This document shows positions 1 through 8,429 of a stretch of 64,000 nucleotides of DNA, piece by piece; the stretch's first letter is position 1, and each line of letters opens with the position of its first letter. The notes beneath the pieces are model-generated. The model saw only the letters and a list, made by a program, of their open reading frames with translations, made no database searches and was not told where the DNA came from. A program made the position numbers and the translations under genes. This DNA comes from CAZUDO01 sp964618895 (GTDB taxonomy: Bacteria > Desulfobacterota > Binatia > DP-6), in assembly GCA_964618895.1 (NCBI GenBank), contig CAZUDO010000054.1, positions 9,736 through 73,735 on the forward strand, written 5' to 3'.

Positions 1-304
1 TCGACACGCCGAGGATGCGCGACACGAACATCTTGGCGCCGAACCGTTCGAGCGAGTGGCCGAGCTGCAGGGCCAGCACCATGCCGAGCGAGAGCGCCGT
101 CAGGTTGACGATGGAAAGCGAGCGCCAGCCGATCTGTTCGAGCTGGTCGAGCACGGCGCGCCAGCCGGGCGGGCGACGGATGCCGTAGCGGAGCGCGTCG
201 CGGGAGAGGAGGGCGAGCTCGCCCAGGGCGTTGACGAACTCGAACACACCGGCCCCCGCGCGCCCCGACGCGACCGGTGAGCGCGCCGCCTCCGCCCCGA
301 CCAT
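1..304 (-). CDS. mlaE: MlaE-type ABC transporter permease, N-terminal part
   Basis: Reading leftward from an ATG at 304 gives about 101 residues with no stop before the window edge, so only the N-terminal third is present. The segment has the MlaE/YrbE look: an amphipathic start with RRPPGW, then a helix (NLTALSLGMVLALQL) and FGAKMFVSRILG. MlaE is the inner-membrane permease of the Mla system, which moves phospholipids between inner and outer membrane, so the cell is likely diderm. The start is the first ATG that leaves the frame open; other starts are possible. The gene downstream in the operon lies outside the window. Confidence 0.8.
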   Translation of the reverse strand, partial: MVGAEAARSPVASGRAGAGVFEFVNALGELALLSRDALRYGIRRPPGWRAVLDQLEQIGWRSLSIVNLTALSLGMVLALQLGHSLERFGAKMFVSRILGVS

Positions 305-335
305 GAGGCGCTCATATCGGCGGCCCTGAGGGGTG

Positions 336-1415
336 TCAAATCTTGGCGGTTTCGGACGGCGTGGCGGACACGTCATGCACCGCGCGCACCATCAGGCGGC
401 GGAAGAAGAAAAGGCTGATGACGAGCGGAACCAGGTAATAAGCGACACGAAAGATGAGCACCGCCACCACCGCCGGCTCGAGCGGCACCCCCAGGCTGAC
501 GAAGGTGGCGGTCATGGAGCTCTCCATGACGCCGAGGCCGCCCGGGACGAGCGACACCAGGGACAAGCAGATGCCGACCGCAAACCCGACCACGACCAAC
601 CCTGCCGGGATCGGGTAGTGCACGGCGCGGAAGGCGGTGAACAGGATCGCCATGGTCAGGATCCAGTCGAGGATGATCCAGCCGGCCGGCACGACCATGC
701 GCTCCTTGCGCGAGAACAGGAACTCGAGGCCTTCGTTCAAGTTGTGCTGGAAGCGCCACAAGCGCACGCGGCGTGGCGTGTAGCGTGGCGCCACCCGGCG
801 CAGGATGCGATGCGCGGTGTCGGCCACGAAGAGGAGCGTCCGGCGCCGCAGCCGGCGGTGGTAGACGAGGACCACCCCGTAGCCGAGCACCCCGCAGAAC
901 ACGATTACGGCGCTCGTCGCTGCGACCAGCGCCGTCGGCGACAGGTCGTAGCGTGCCACCAAGGTGACAAAGCCGAGGAAGATGAAGAGCAGCAGGGTGA
1001 AGTTGGTGAGGAAGGTCTGCACGAGCGAGATGAGGACGGCGCGCCCCGAGGCGAGTCCCTGCTGGGACAGCAGGTACATCCGGACGGCGAACCCCGAGAG
1101 CCCGGCACTCGTGACCAGATAGTTGGCGGTGTTGGAGACGAACGTGATGCGCAACCAGGCGCGGAAATCGAGATCGAAACCGGCGGCGGCGGCGATTCCC
1201 TGGTAGGAGCGCGCCATGGTGGCGTACGACAGCAACGTCAGGGCGAGTGGCGCGGCCAGGGCCCACGGGTCGATGGCCTGCGCGGTGCGCAGGAGCTCGC
1301 GCCCGTCGGCGAGCACCACCGGCAGGGCGAGCAACCCGACCCCGAACAGCAACGCGACGGCGAAGAACAGCCCGCGCCGATGCTGGGGCCCGGCGTCAGT
1401 GCGCTGGTCGGACAA
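336..1415 (-). CDS. LPG-synthase-TM / YbhN (UPF0104) family membrane protein
   Basis: This is a polytopic membrane protein of about 359 residues. It has the features of the lysylphosphatidylglycerol synthase transmembrane (UPF0104/YbhN) family, including the C-terminal SLVSLVPGGLGVMESS motif. The family forms the flippase-like integral membrane part of MprF and occurs alone in many bacteria; its substrate here is unknown. I chose the TTG at 1415, which overlaps the end of the upstream membrane-protein gene by about 20 bases. The frame stays open further upstream, but that stretch is Arg/Ser-rich shadow sequence antisense to no domain. It is probably translationally coupled to the gene at 1396-2397. 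Confidence 0.78.
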   Translation of the reverse strand: MSDQRTDAGPQHRRGLFFAVALLFGVGLLALPVVLADGRELLRTAQAIDPWALAAPLALTLLSYATMARSYQGIAAAAGFDLDFRAWLRITFVSNTANYLVTSAGLSGFAVRMYLLSQQGLASGRAVLISLVQTFLTNFTLLLFIFLGFVTLVARYDLSPTALVAATSAVIVFCGVLGYGVVLVYHRRLRRRTLLFVADTAHRILRRVAPRYTPRRVRLWRFQHNLNEGLEFLFSRKERMVVPAGWIILDWILTMAILFTAFRAVHYPIPAGLVVVGFAVGICLSLVSLVPGGLGVMESSMTATFVSLGVPLEPAVVAVLIFRVAYYLVPLVISLFFFRRLMVRAVHDVSATPSETAKI

Positions 1416-2397
1416 CGACGCGCTTGGCGATCCACCACGTGAGCGCGCCGGCCGCAAAGCCGAGCGGGCCTCCGAAGATCGCCGACCCGATGAGGGTCTG
1501 GAAGTCGGGATGAACGGCATGGCCGGTCCACAGGATGATCGCGGTGCCGACCACCGCCGCGGTGGCGAGCGTGAGGGCACCGTCGGTATCGGGTACGGGG
1601 CCGAGGCCGTCGAATGCCACCACCCCGGCGAGCAGGGCGAGGACGGCGAGGCCGAGCACGAGCGTTCCCGGGAGCGGATGGGCGTACGCCGTCACGGTGA
1701 TGGGCGGCGCTGTGCCGGGGTCGAGGACGAGCTTGGTGACCGTCAGGTCGCTCCGTGACGGGTTCTGGAGGACGTGCACCTCGCCGGTGTGGAGATGGTG
1801 CACCGTGGCCGTCCCGCGCCGACCGAGCCGGCGGGTGCCGAGCGCGTCCTCGAAGCGCCCGTCCACCAGTTGGGCCGTCCCGCTGGCGTCGATGACGGTG
1901 AGGGAGAACTGCACCGGTGGCGCCGCGCCGCCGTCGGGGGGCGCCGCGAGCTTGCCCTCGAGCAGGAGGTTGAGCGTGCGATACCCGGCGGCCGGGATGC
2001 GCAGCGGCAGGCCGCTGCCCGTGCTACTCACCTCGACCGCCTGCACCAAGGGCGTACCGGGAAAAAGGAGGAGGTGGAAGGGCAGGTAGCACACCAGCAC
2101 CCAGGCGGCGGCGACCGCGAGCCCGATGCCGCGGTCCCGGGCGGCGGTATCCGGGGCGAGCAGGGGTCGTACGCCGATGTAGGCCAGGAGCACGAGCGTC
2201 GCCAGGATCGCCGTGGCGAGTGCGCCGGGCATGGCGACGGCTCCGAACGTTCCCAGGCCGGCGGCGGCGAGGATCGCGACGGTGGCGGCGCCGGGGACGA
2301 TCCAGGGGCGGACGGTGTCCAGCGCCAACGCGGCCGTGAGGTTCCGGGGGCGGTGCTTGGCTCCAGCCGGCTGCCGGCTACGTGATGCGGTGGCCAT
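1396..2397 (-). CDS. hypothetical membrane protein
   Basis: The product is 333 residues. It has three or four hydrophobic segments in the first 130 residues and three more after about residue 240, and between them a soluble beta-rich stretch of about 110 residues that probably faces the periplasm (it contains LPLRIPAAGYRTLNLLLEG). I do not recognise a family. The stop overlaps the start of the YbhN-like gene, so the two are likely co-transcribed and may work together at the membrane. The ATG at 2397 follows a weakly purine-rich stretch. Confidence 0.6.
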   Translation of the reverse strand: MATASRSRQPAGAKHRPRNLTAALALDTVRPWIVPGAATVAILAAAGLGTFGAVAMPGALATAILATLVLLAYIGVRPLLAPDTAARDRGIGLAVAAAWVLVCYLPFHLLLFPGTPLVQAVEVSSTGSGLPLRIPAAGYRTLNLLLEGKLAAPPDGGAAPPVQFSLTVIDASGTAQLVDGRFEDALGTRRLGRRGTATVHHLHTGEVHVLQNPSRSDLTVTKLVLDPGTAPPITVTAYAHPLPGTLVLGLAVLALLAGVVAFDGLGPVPDTDGALTLATAAVVGTAIILWTGHAVHPDFQTLIGSAIFGGPLGFAAGALTWWIAKRVVVRPAH

Positions 2398-2459
2398 CGG
2401 GCGGGGGGCGCTGCAACGCGCGCGCGGGTTCTACCGCACGCCGCCCCGCGGGAGCAAGC

Positions 2460-3194
2460 TCAGCTTGCCAGGGCGAGCGCTTCGAGGGCCTCGAGCCGGC
2501 GAAACACGAGCCGCCCGCCTTCCTTGGTGAGCAGGCCCTGATGCTCGAAGCGTCGCAGCACGGCGTTTACCTTGCGCACGCTGCCCGCCGACAGGTCGGC
2601 GATCGCTTCCTGCGTCAGGCGGAGCGAGAGCACATGGCCCCGGTCGTCCTCGACGCCGAAGCCGCGCACCGCCTCGATCAGCGACGACGCGACCCGCGCC
2701 TGCAGGTCCTGCATGAGGAAGCGCGCCAGGCGCAGCACGAGCGTGATCCAGCGCTCGGTGACGAACGAGATGGCTCCCGCCAGCTCGGGCGCGTGCTCGC
2801 CCGCGATCGCGATCAGGAAGTCCTCGACACGGATGTGTCCCACGCGCAGGTCGGTGTACGCGGCGGCTTCGAACACGCGCGGCCCGCCGCCCTCGACCAG
2901 CGCGGCATGTCCGAAGATCTCGCCCGCGGGCAGCAGATGCAGGAGCACGCGTCGTCCGCCCGGCGTGGGAATCGAGAGGCGCGCCACGCCGGCGACCACG
3001 ATGTAGAGGCTGTGGGCCTCGTCCCTCGGTCGGTAGACGATGTCGTGCCGGCGATACTCGCGCACGATCATGTGTCGCTCGAGCGCCTCGCGTTGTGCAG
3101 GCAGGAGGCGCTTGAGCGCAGGCACTCCGCGCAGGGATCGATCCCCGGCGAGCGGCGCGATCACGGCGTCCCACGCCTCCTGCATGCGCCGCAT
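2460..3194 (-). CDS. Crp/Fnr-family transcriptional regulator
   Basis: The product is about 244 residues. It has an N-terminal cyclic-nucleotide-binding fold (YIVVAGVARLSIPTPGGRR, then LLPAGEIFGHAALVEGG) and a C-terminal winged helix (LTQEAIADLSAGSVRKVNAVLRRF), the order expected for Crp/Fnr activators. No cysteine set for an Fnr-type iron-sulfur cluster is visible, and the phosphate-binding cassette does not clearly match cAMP-binding Crp. The ligand is therefore unknown. ATGs at 3194 and 3185 are both possible; a longer open frame upstream is Arg-rich and unlikely to be coding. It is divergent from the HTH gene at 3440, with about 245 bases between them that could hold control sites for both. 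Confidence 0.85.
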   Translation of the reverse strand: MRRMQEAWDAVIAPLAGDRSLRGVPALKRLLPAQREALERHMIVREYRRHDIVYRPRDEAHSLYIVVAGVARLSIPTPGGRRVLLHLLPAGEIFGHAALVEGGGPRVFEAAAYTDLRVGHIRVEDFLIAIAGEHAPELAGAISFVTERWITLVLRLARFLMQDLQARVASSLIEAVRGFGVEDDRGHVLSLRLTQEAIADLSAGSVRKVNAVLRRFEHQGLLTKEGGRLVFRRLEALEALALAS

Positions 3195-3439
3195 CCTACG
3201 TCGATGCGCCGGCTCTGTCGCTCGTCCTAAGGTACGAGCCCGGTCGGGCAAAAGGCTCGTCTCTGCAACTACAATCGCACTACGTCGCCGGGTGAATCGT
3301 CGATCTGTGGCCCCAGGTCCTTTTCTGTGGGGTTGGCTCGCACTACGGTACGCCGCCAAGTGACCTCACCCCTTTCGGTCGGCAGTCCTGCCCCCGAATG
3401 CGCGCGTGAATCACGTCCCACGGAAGGAGTTCGTAGCGA

Positions 3440-4048
3440 ATGACGGAAGATTGCGCACAGGCGAGGGATATCCTGGCGTCCAGTGGTGCCCCGGGGGCCC
3501 CGGAGCGGGCCCTGGTGCGGGCGCTCCTCGAAGACGCGATCGGGTGTCTTGGCGGGCAGGTGGGACAACACCGTGAGCGACACCAGCTGGCGATGGATGC
3601 GCGGCGGTGGGTCGAAGACGGCGATCGGCAGTGGCCGTTCTCGTTCGAGAACGTGTGTGACACGTTGGGGTTCGATGCCACCTACCTGCGGGCGCGCCTT
3701 CTGCGCACGGTGAGCTTCGTGCCGGATGCGGCGGCGGGAGCGTCGCCGGGCACGCCGGCGCACGTCGGCGCCGGGCGCATGCCGGCGGAGCGCGACGTGG
3801 CGCAGATGATCCGCGACGGCGCGCCGCTACGGGCGGTCGCGGAGCGCTTCGGGATCAGCATCTCCAAGGCGTCCGTGCTCTCGTGCGGCCTCGCGAGCCG
3901 GATCAAGGCCGAGCGCGATCTGCAGATGTACGCGCTGCGACGTCAGGGGTGGACGTACCGGGCCCTGGCGCACGAGTTCGGCCTGTCGCGTATCCGCGTG
4001 ATGCGCATCTGCACGCGTGCGAGCAGGGTGACCCGGACGGCGGCGTAG
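3440..4048 (+). CDS. HTH-containing hypothetical protein
   Basis: The product is 202 residues. The first half (LLEDAIGCLGGQVGQH... and the WPFSFENVCDTLGFDATYLRARL stretch) resembles a conserved protein of unknown function that I associate with uncultured deltaproteobacteria-like genomes. The second half carries two helix-turn-helix-like segments: RAVAERFGISISKASVL, and YRALAHEFGLSRIRVMRI. DNA binding is therefore likely. A strong ribosome binding site (AAGGAG) lies 13 bases before the ATG. Its 3' 222 bases lie antisense to the 3' end of the converging M61-like gene. The target is unknown. Confidence 0.7.
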   Translation: MTEDCAQARDILASSGAPGAPERALVRALLEDAIGCLGGQVGQHRERHQLAMDARRWVEDGDRQWPFSFENVCDTLGFDATYLRARLLRTVSFVPDAAAGASPGTPAHVGAGRMPAERDVAQMIRDGAPLRAVAERFGISISKASVLSCGLASRIKAERDLQMYALRRQGWTYRALAHEFGLSRIRVMRICTRASRVTRTAA

Positions 4049-5335
4049 CCCCGTGGGGTCAGGCTCCGGGGCGGGTTTCTCGCCGCGGTAGACGTGGCGG
4101 CGGAAGAACGCCGTCAGATCTCGACCGGCGACGTGGCTCGCCGCACGCAGGAGCCGCGCCGTGGTGAGCGCCTCGGGCTCGGCGACCAGCAGGCGGACGA
4201 CGTCGTCGAGCCCGCGCGCGCCGTCAGTGGCGGTCATGATCACCCGATCGAGGGCGTGGAGGACGAAGGGGGCGCTGTTGTTGAGGGCATCGGCGTGGTG
4301 GGTGCGTGACAGATCGATCCGCCAGCGCCCGGCGCGCGCGAACGACGCGAGTCCGCGGGCGAAGCTCCGAGCCGACAGGCGGCCGACGCGGTGCTGGAGG
4401 GCGAGCGAGTAGTACTCGGCGAGCCCTTCGGAGATCCACTGCCCGTCGTGACCGGGACGGAACGGCTGCCAGACGTGAAAGAGCTCGTGCAGGTACGTGC
4501 TGGTGCGGTCGCCGGAGCGGAGCGGGATGCGGCCGTTGACGAAGAACGAATCCTCGCCCGAGAGGCCGCCGTGCCACATGGGGTCGGGCGCGCTCACCAC
4601 CAGGAGACGCGGCGGGGGCGGGCCCAGTACGCCGGCCAGGACGGGCATGGTCCGCGCATAGAGCCGCAACAGTCGCCGCGCGTCGAGCGCGGCCCCGGGG
4701 GCGACGGCGACCGTCACGTCGGCCCCGGCGATGTGCCGGCGATGGCGGGCGATGCGGCCGAGCAGGTACCATCCCCGCGGCCGGTCGAACTGCTTGCCCG
4801 GCTCCTCGACGACGTAGGTGTCGCGCGCCAACGGGGCCAGCGCCGTGGCGCTCCGCCATTCCCGCGGCAGCTGGAACACGAGCCGCGCCCGCGAGCGCGC
4901 ATCGAGCGCGCGCCCGCGGAAGCGCACGTTGATCTCGGGGAACAGGTAGAGCGCCCGGGTGGCGACCCAGTCGCTGGCTGCGTGGCTGTCGAGATACGGT
5001 CCGGGGGGTCGCGGATGGTCGATCGCCACCGTGTAGCGCAGGTGCGCGTACGGCCCGCCCGGCGTCCATTCGAGCGTCCGGTCGTGCCACGCCAACCGCC
5101 CCGTACCCGCCACGTCCGTGGTGCGCCCGTCCCGGAACACGATCCGGAACGATTCGATCTCGTCGATCCCCGCCAACAACCACCGCACCCGCGCCCTGCC
5201 GGGATCCTTCCTCGAGATGCGGACGACGTAGTCGACACTCAACGTCGTCGGGCTCGCCGCCCCCGCCGGCGATACGACGAGGCACATCGCCGCCAGCACC
5301 CCGACAGCGGCGGTGCACGCGCGAGCACGCCGCAC
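3827..5335 (-). CDS. M61-like gluzincin peptidase family protein, exported
   Basis: The product is about 502 residues. It starts with a signal peptide (VGVLAAMCLVVSPAGA), then a beta-rich domain, then a zinc-peptidase domain with HELFH at residues 283-287 and the downstream ISEGLAEYYSLAL glutamate segment, as in M1/M61 gluzincins. It probably acts in the periplasm on peptides or proteins. The GTG start at 5335 shares its first base with the stop codon of the upstream nrtR gene (TAGTG), so the two are coupled. The last 75 or so residues after PEPDP look non-homologous and run 222 bases into the converging HTH gene; the original stop may have been lost. Substrate unknown. Confidence 0.72.
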   Translation of the reverse strand: MRRARACTAAVGVLAAMCLVVSPAGAASPTTLSVDYVVRISRKDPGRARVRWLLAGIDEIESFRIVFRDGRTTDVAGTGRLAWHDRTLEWTPGGPYAHLRYTVAIDHPRPPGPYLDSHAASDWVATRALYLFPEINVRFRGRALDARSRARLVFQLPREWRSATALAPLARDTYVVEEPGKQFDRPRGWYLLGRIARHRRHIAGADVTVAVAPGAALDARRLLRLYARTMPVLAGVLGPPPPRLLVVSAPDPMWHGGLSGEDSFFVNGRIPLRSGDRTSTYLHELFHVWQPFRPGHDGQWISEGLAEYYSLALQHRVGRLSARSFARGLASFARAGRWRIDLSRTHHADALNNSAPFVLHALDRVIMTATDGARGLDDVVRLLVAEPEALTTARLLRAASHVAGRDLTAFFRRHVYRGEKPAPEPDPTGLRRRPGHPARTRADAHHADTRQAELVRQGPVRPPLTSQRVHLQIALGLDPAREAAREHGRLGDADPEALRDRP

Positions 5336-6000
5336 TACAAGATCTCCACCACCATCGGCCGCCGCCGGCGGAACGCATGCAACGCCGCCGGCCGGTGCGG
5401 GCCCCGGCGCACGCCGCCGGCACGGTGGAGGAGACCGAGCGACAGGATCTTCTTGCGGAAGTTGCGCCGATCGAGGCGGCGGCCGAGGATCGCTTCGTAC
5501 ATCTCCTGCAGCTCGCTCAGCGTGAACGTCGGCGGGAGGAGATTGTAGACGATGTTGGTGTAGGTGAGCTTGGCCTGCAGCCGCGCGAGCGCGGTAGAGA
5601 CGACCTGGCGGTGGTCGTAGGCGAGCGGCGGCAGGTCCGTGACGTGCCGCCAGGCGACGTCGGCGTACTTCGGATGACGGCGTCCGCCCTGGAACCGCCC
5701 GCCATGGGGGATGAGGGCGAAGTACGCCACCGAGACGACGCGGTCGTGGGGATCGCGGTGGGGGCTCCCGAACGTATAGAGCTGCTCCAGGTAGACGCGG
5801 CGGACTCCCGTGCGGGCGGCCAGCTCGCGGCGCGCTGCCTGCTCGAGCGACTCCTCGATGCGGACCCGTCCGCCGGGGAGGGCCCACCGTCCGGTGAGCG
5901 TACCGGCCCGGACCTCGACCACCAGGACCTGGAGGGCACGGTCGAGGACGGTGAAGATGGCGACGTCGACCGCAACCGCCGCTGCGGGCCGCGCGCTCAC
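5335..6000 (-). CDS. nrtR: NrtR-like NAD regulator (Nudix domain plus winged helix)
   Basis: The product is 221 residues. A Nudix fold (residues about 10-140) is followed by a winged-helix region (LPPTFTLSELQEMYEAILG, RRNFRKKILSLGLL). This is the NrtR architecture: a repressor of NAD synthesis genes that senses ADP-ribose. The Nudix box keeps G44, E50 and R58-E59, but the catalytic Glu pair is replaced by A62-R63, so it is probably a sensor without hydrolase activity. The GTG start overlaps the nadA stop by four bases (GTGA), which places it in an operon with its likely target. No convincing operator could be picked out upstream of nadA. Confidence 0.85.
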   Translation of the reverse strand: MSARPAAAVAVDVAIFTVLDRALQVLVVEVRAGTLTGRWALPGGRVRIEESLEQAARRELAARTGVRRVYLEQLYTFGSPHRDPHDRVVSVAYFALIPHGGRFQGGRRHPKYADVAWRHVTDLPPLAYDHRQVVSTALARLQAKLTYTNIVYNLLPPTFTLSELQEMYEAILGRRLDRRNFRKKILSLGLLHRAGGVRRGPHRPAALHAFRRRRPMVVEIL

Positions 6001-6998
6001 CCGCCGAGTGTGAGCATGCGCTCGAGGGCGGCCGCTGCCCGCACGCGCACGTCCTCGGGGATCGTGATCTCGGGCACGAGGTCGCGCAACGCGTCGCGCG
6101 TGCCCTCGAGGGTGATCATCTTCATGTAGCGGCAGAGCTGGCAGCTCTTGTAGAACTTCTTGCCCGGGACCTCGAGCAGGAGCCGATCCGAGAGGCCGCA
6201 CTCCGTGACGATCAGGAACTCGCGCTCGGCACTCTCGGTGGCGTAGCGGACCATGCCGCTCGTGCTGAGGACCGCATCCGCCAGCTTGAGCACGTCGGCG
6301 CGGCACTCGGGATGGGCGAGCACGCGTACGTGCGGCAGGGCGGTGCGGACCTGCGCGATCTGCTCGGGCGTGATCTGGTGGTGCACGTAGCAGTTGCCGT
6401 CCCACGCGATGATGGTTTTGGCGGTCTGCGACTGGACGTAGGCCGCCAGATTCTGGTCGGGGACGAAGAGGATGTGCTGGCTCGGCAGCGCCTCGACCAC
6501 CTGGACCGCGTTCGACGACGTGCAGCACGCGTCGCACTCCGCCTTCACGTCGGCGGTGGTGTTGACGTAGCCCACGACCGCGAGATCCGGGTAGGCGGCG
6601 CGCAGCTCCGCCTTGCGCGCCGCGAGGTCCTCGGCCGTGACGCTGTCGGCGAGTGAGCAGCCGGCCTGGAGGTCCGGCAGGAGGACGCGCCGGCTCGGGT
6701 TCAGGATCTTGGCGGTCTCGGCCATGAAGTGTACGCCGCAGAAGACGATCGTCTCGGCCTCGACGCGCGTGGCCTGACGTGCCAGCTCGAGTGAGTCGCC
6801 GATGAAGTCGGCCACCTGGAAGATCTCCGGCCGCTGGTAGTTGTGCGCCAGGATGACGGCGTTGCGGCTGCGCTTGAGGTCCTGGATCTCGGCGATGGTG
6901 CCGGCCATCGCGGCGCAGCGCGCGGGGGTGTAGCTGGTGTCGCGGAGTGGCGCGAACAGGGTCTCGAGGGCGGCGGCGGTGGGTGCGGCGGTTGTCAT
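5997..6998 (-). CDS. nadA: quinolinate synthase NadA
   Basis: NadA condenses iminoaspartate with dihydroxyacetone phosphate to quinolinate, the first ring precursor of NAD. The 333-residue length fits the short NadA class. Visible signatures are AVILAHNYQRPEIFQVADF, FCGVHFMAETAKIL, LLPDLQAGCSLADS, HPEC, and KFYKSCQLCRYMKMI, which include the three cysteines that hold the [4Fe-4S] cluster. nadB and nadC are not adjacent. It is the first gene of a nadA-nrtR-protease run and faces divergent bioB across 128 bases. Confidence 0.96.
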   Translation of the reverse strand: MTTAAPTAAALETLFAPLRDTSYTPARCAAMAGTIAEIQDLKRSRNAVILAHNYQRPEIFQVADFIGDSLELARQATRVEAETIVFCGVHFMAETAKILNPSRRVLLPDLQAGCSLADSVTAEDLAARKAELRAAYPDLAVVGYVNTTADVKAECDACCTSSNAVQVVEALPSQHILFVPDQNLAAYVQSQTAKTIIAWDGNCYVHHQITPEQIAQVRTALPHVRVLAHPECRADVLKLADAVLSTSGMVRYATESAEREFLIVTECGLSDRLLLEVPGKKFYKSCQLCRYMKMITLEGTRDALRDLVPEITIPEDVRVRAAAALERMLTLGG

Positions 6999-7126
6999 GG
7001 GAGGGAGGCGGCGACTTCGTGTAGCCTGTACGCATAGTCGATGCCCGCACCGGTCCTGTCAAGAGGGGCCCCGCGGCTTGCGCGCGTCCGTCGGGCCGGG
7101 TAGGGGACCACCGACCCGGAGGCCCG

Positions 7127-8224
7127 ATGACGCTCGAGACATCCGACGACCGCAGGGCGCTCGCGTGGGCGGGGGCCTATGGACCGCTCGCCGAGCACGC
7201 CCTGGCCGATTGCCCCCTGGCGCCCGACCAGGCGCGCGCCGTGCTCCAGAGCCCCGACGACGACCTGCCGGCGGTCTTGTGGGCCGCGTTCGCGGTGCGG
7301 CAGCGGCATTTCGGCCGCCGTGTCAAGCTGTGTGTGCTGCAGAACGCGCGCAGCGGTCTCTGCCCGGAGGACTGCGGCTACTGCTCGCAGTCGGCCGTGT
7401 CGACCGCCGCCATCGACCGCTATCGGTTGCTGCCCGTCGACGAGCTGGTGACGGGCGCTCGCCGCGCCGCGGCGGGCGGCGCGGGGCGCTACTGCATGGT
7501 CACGAGCGCCCGCGGGCCGAGTGCGGCCGACATCGCGCACTTCGCCCGGGCTGCACGCGCCATCCGGGCCGAGTTCCCGCGCCTCGAGCTGTGCGTGTCC
7601 CTCGGGCTCATGGACGAGGCCCAGGCCCGTACCCTGCACGCCGCAGGCGTCGACTTCGTCAACCACAACCTGAACACGAGCCGGCGACACTATCCCGCCA
7701 TCTGCAGCACGCACACGTACGACGACCGCGTGCAGACGGTCCGCGAGGCGTTGCGGGGGGGGATGTCCGCCTGCTCCGGCGTGATCATCGGCATGGGCGA
7801 GTCGGTCGACGACCTGGTCGCCGTGGCGGCCGAGCTGCGCACCCTCCAGGTGACCTCGCTGCCGGTCAATTTCCTCCATCCCATCGACGGCACCCCGCTG
7901 GCCGATCGCCCGCCGCCGGCGGTCGGGGACTGCCTGCGCGCACTCGCCCTCTTCCGCCTCACCAATCCGCGCGCCGAGATCCGTGCGGCGGGGGGACGCG
8001 AGCGCTGCCTCGGCGCGGCACAGGGGCTCGTGCTCTATCCGGCCAACTCGATCTTCGTCGAAGGCTATCTCACCACGCCTGGGCAACGACGCGACGAGGC
8101 CCGGACCATGATCGCGGCGCTCGGGTTCGAGGTGGAGGGCGAAGCGCCGCCGGGCGACGGCACCCGGCAAGGCGGATGCAGCGCGGCGGAGGCGTTCCCG
8201 ATGGACAGGGCAGAGCAAATGTGA
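7127..8224 (+). CDS. bioB: biotin synthase BioB
   Basis: This is a radical-SAM enzyme that inserts sulfur into dethiobiotin, the last step of biotin synthesis. Of its 365 residues, C79, C83 and C86 form the CxxxCxxC motif (CPEDCGYCSQ) that binds the [4Fe-4S] cluster. Further family motifs are YCMVTSARGP, NHNLNTSRRHYP and SLPVNFLHPIDGTPL; the C-terminal IFVEGYLTTPGQ is also typical. The ATG at 7127 follows a GGAGG-like stretch. The other bio genes are not in the window, and the gene just downstream is a very short acidic protein. Confidence 0.96.
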   Translation: MTLETSDDRRALAWAGAYGPLAEHALADCPLAPDQARAVLQSPDDDLPAVLWAAFAVRQRHFGRRVKLCVLQNARSGLCPEDCGYCSQSAVSTAAIDRYRLLPVDELVTGARRAAAGGAGRYCMVTSARGPSAADIAHFARAARAIRAEFPRLELCVSLGLMDEAQARTLHAAGVDFVNHNLNTSRRHYPAICSTHTYDDRVQTVREALRGGMSACSGVIIGMGESVDDLVAVAAELRTLQVTSLPVNFLHPIDGTPLADRPPPAVGDCLRALALFRLTNPRAEIRAAGGRERCLGAAQGLVLYPANSIFVEGYLTTPGQRRDEARTMIAALGFEVEGEAPPGDGTRQGGCSAAEAFPMDRAEQM

Positions 8225-8253
8225 TGAGAGGCGCCGCAACCGGGAGGTACCTC

Positions 8254-8415
8254 ATGGGAGAGCAGTTGTCCGGGGCCGCAGTCGAGGCCATGCTGCGCGC
8301 GCAGGAAGAGGAAGAGGAGAAGGACGACGACGACGACGACGACGACTGGGACGAGGACCTCGACGACGATGACGACGACGACGACGACGACGACGAGGAG
8401 GCCGACGAGGAATAG
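8254..8415 (+). CDS. very acidic Asp/Glu-rich small protein
   Basis: The product is 53 residues. A short start (MGEQLSGAAVEAMLRAQEE) is followed almost entirely by Asp and Glu with two Trp/Leu breaks. The ATG at 8254 has a good ribosome binding site (GGGAGG, 8 bases upstream). An alternative in-frame ATG at 8224 overlaps the bioB stop. No family is recognisable, and such tails are low complexity, so homology searches would be weak. It is predicted to be disordered and strongly negative. It ends inside a terminator hairpin and faces the converging pmbA-tldD pair. Confidence 0.6.
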   Translation: MGEQLSGAAVEAMLRAQEEEEEKDDDDDDDDWDEDLDDDDDDDDDDDEEADEE

Positions 8416-8429
8416 CCCGCGGCGGGCTA
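8413..8429. terminator. perfect palindrome shared by two converging genes
   Basis: An 8-bp perfect inverted repeat (TAGCCCGC / GCGGGCTA) with a one-base centre contains both stop codons: that of the acidic small protein on the plus strand and that of pmbA on the minus strand. Its position between converging genes suggests a bidirectional terminator. It lacks the T-run of a classical intrinsic terminator. Confidence 0.5.

Noticed and set aside
6937..8220. Long Arg-rich open frame on the plus strand over bioB
   Set aside because: It is the out-of-frame shadow of bioB; only its last part, in the acidic microprotein, has support.
8295..8400. GAC-rich tract as a microsatellite or repeat element
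   Set aside because: It is better explained as codons for Asp in the acidic small protein; unit order is irregular (GAC/GAT/GAG mixed).
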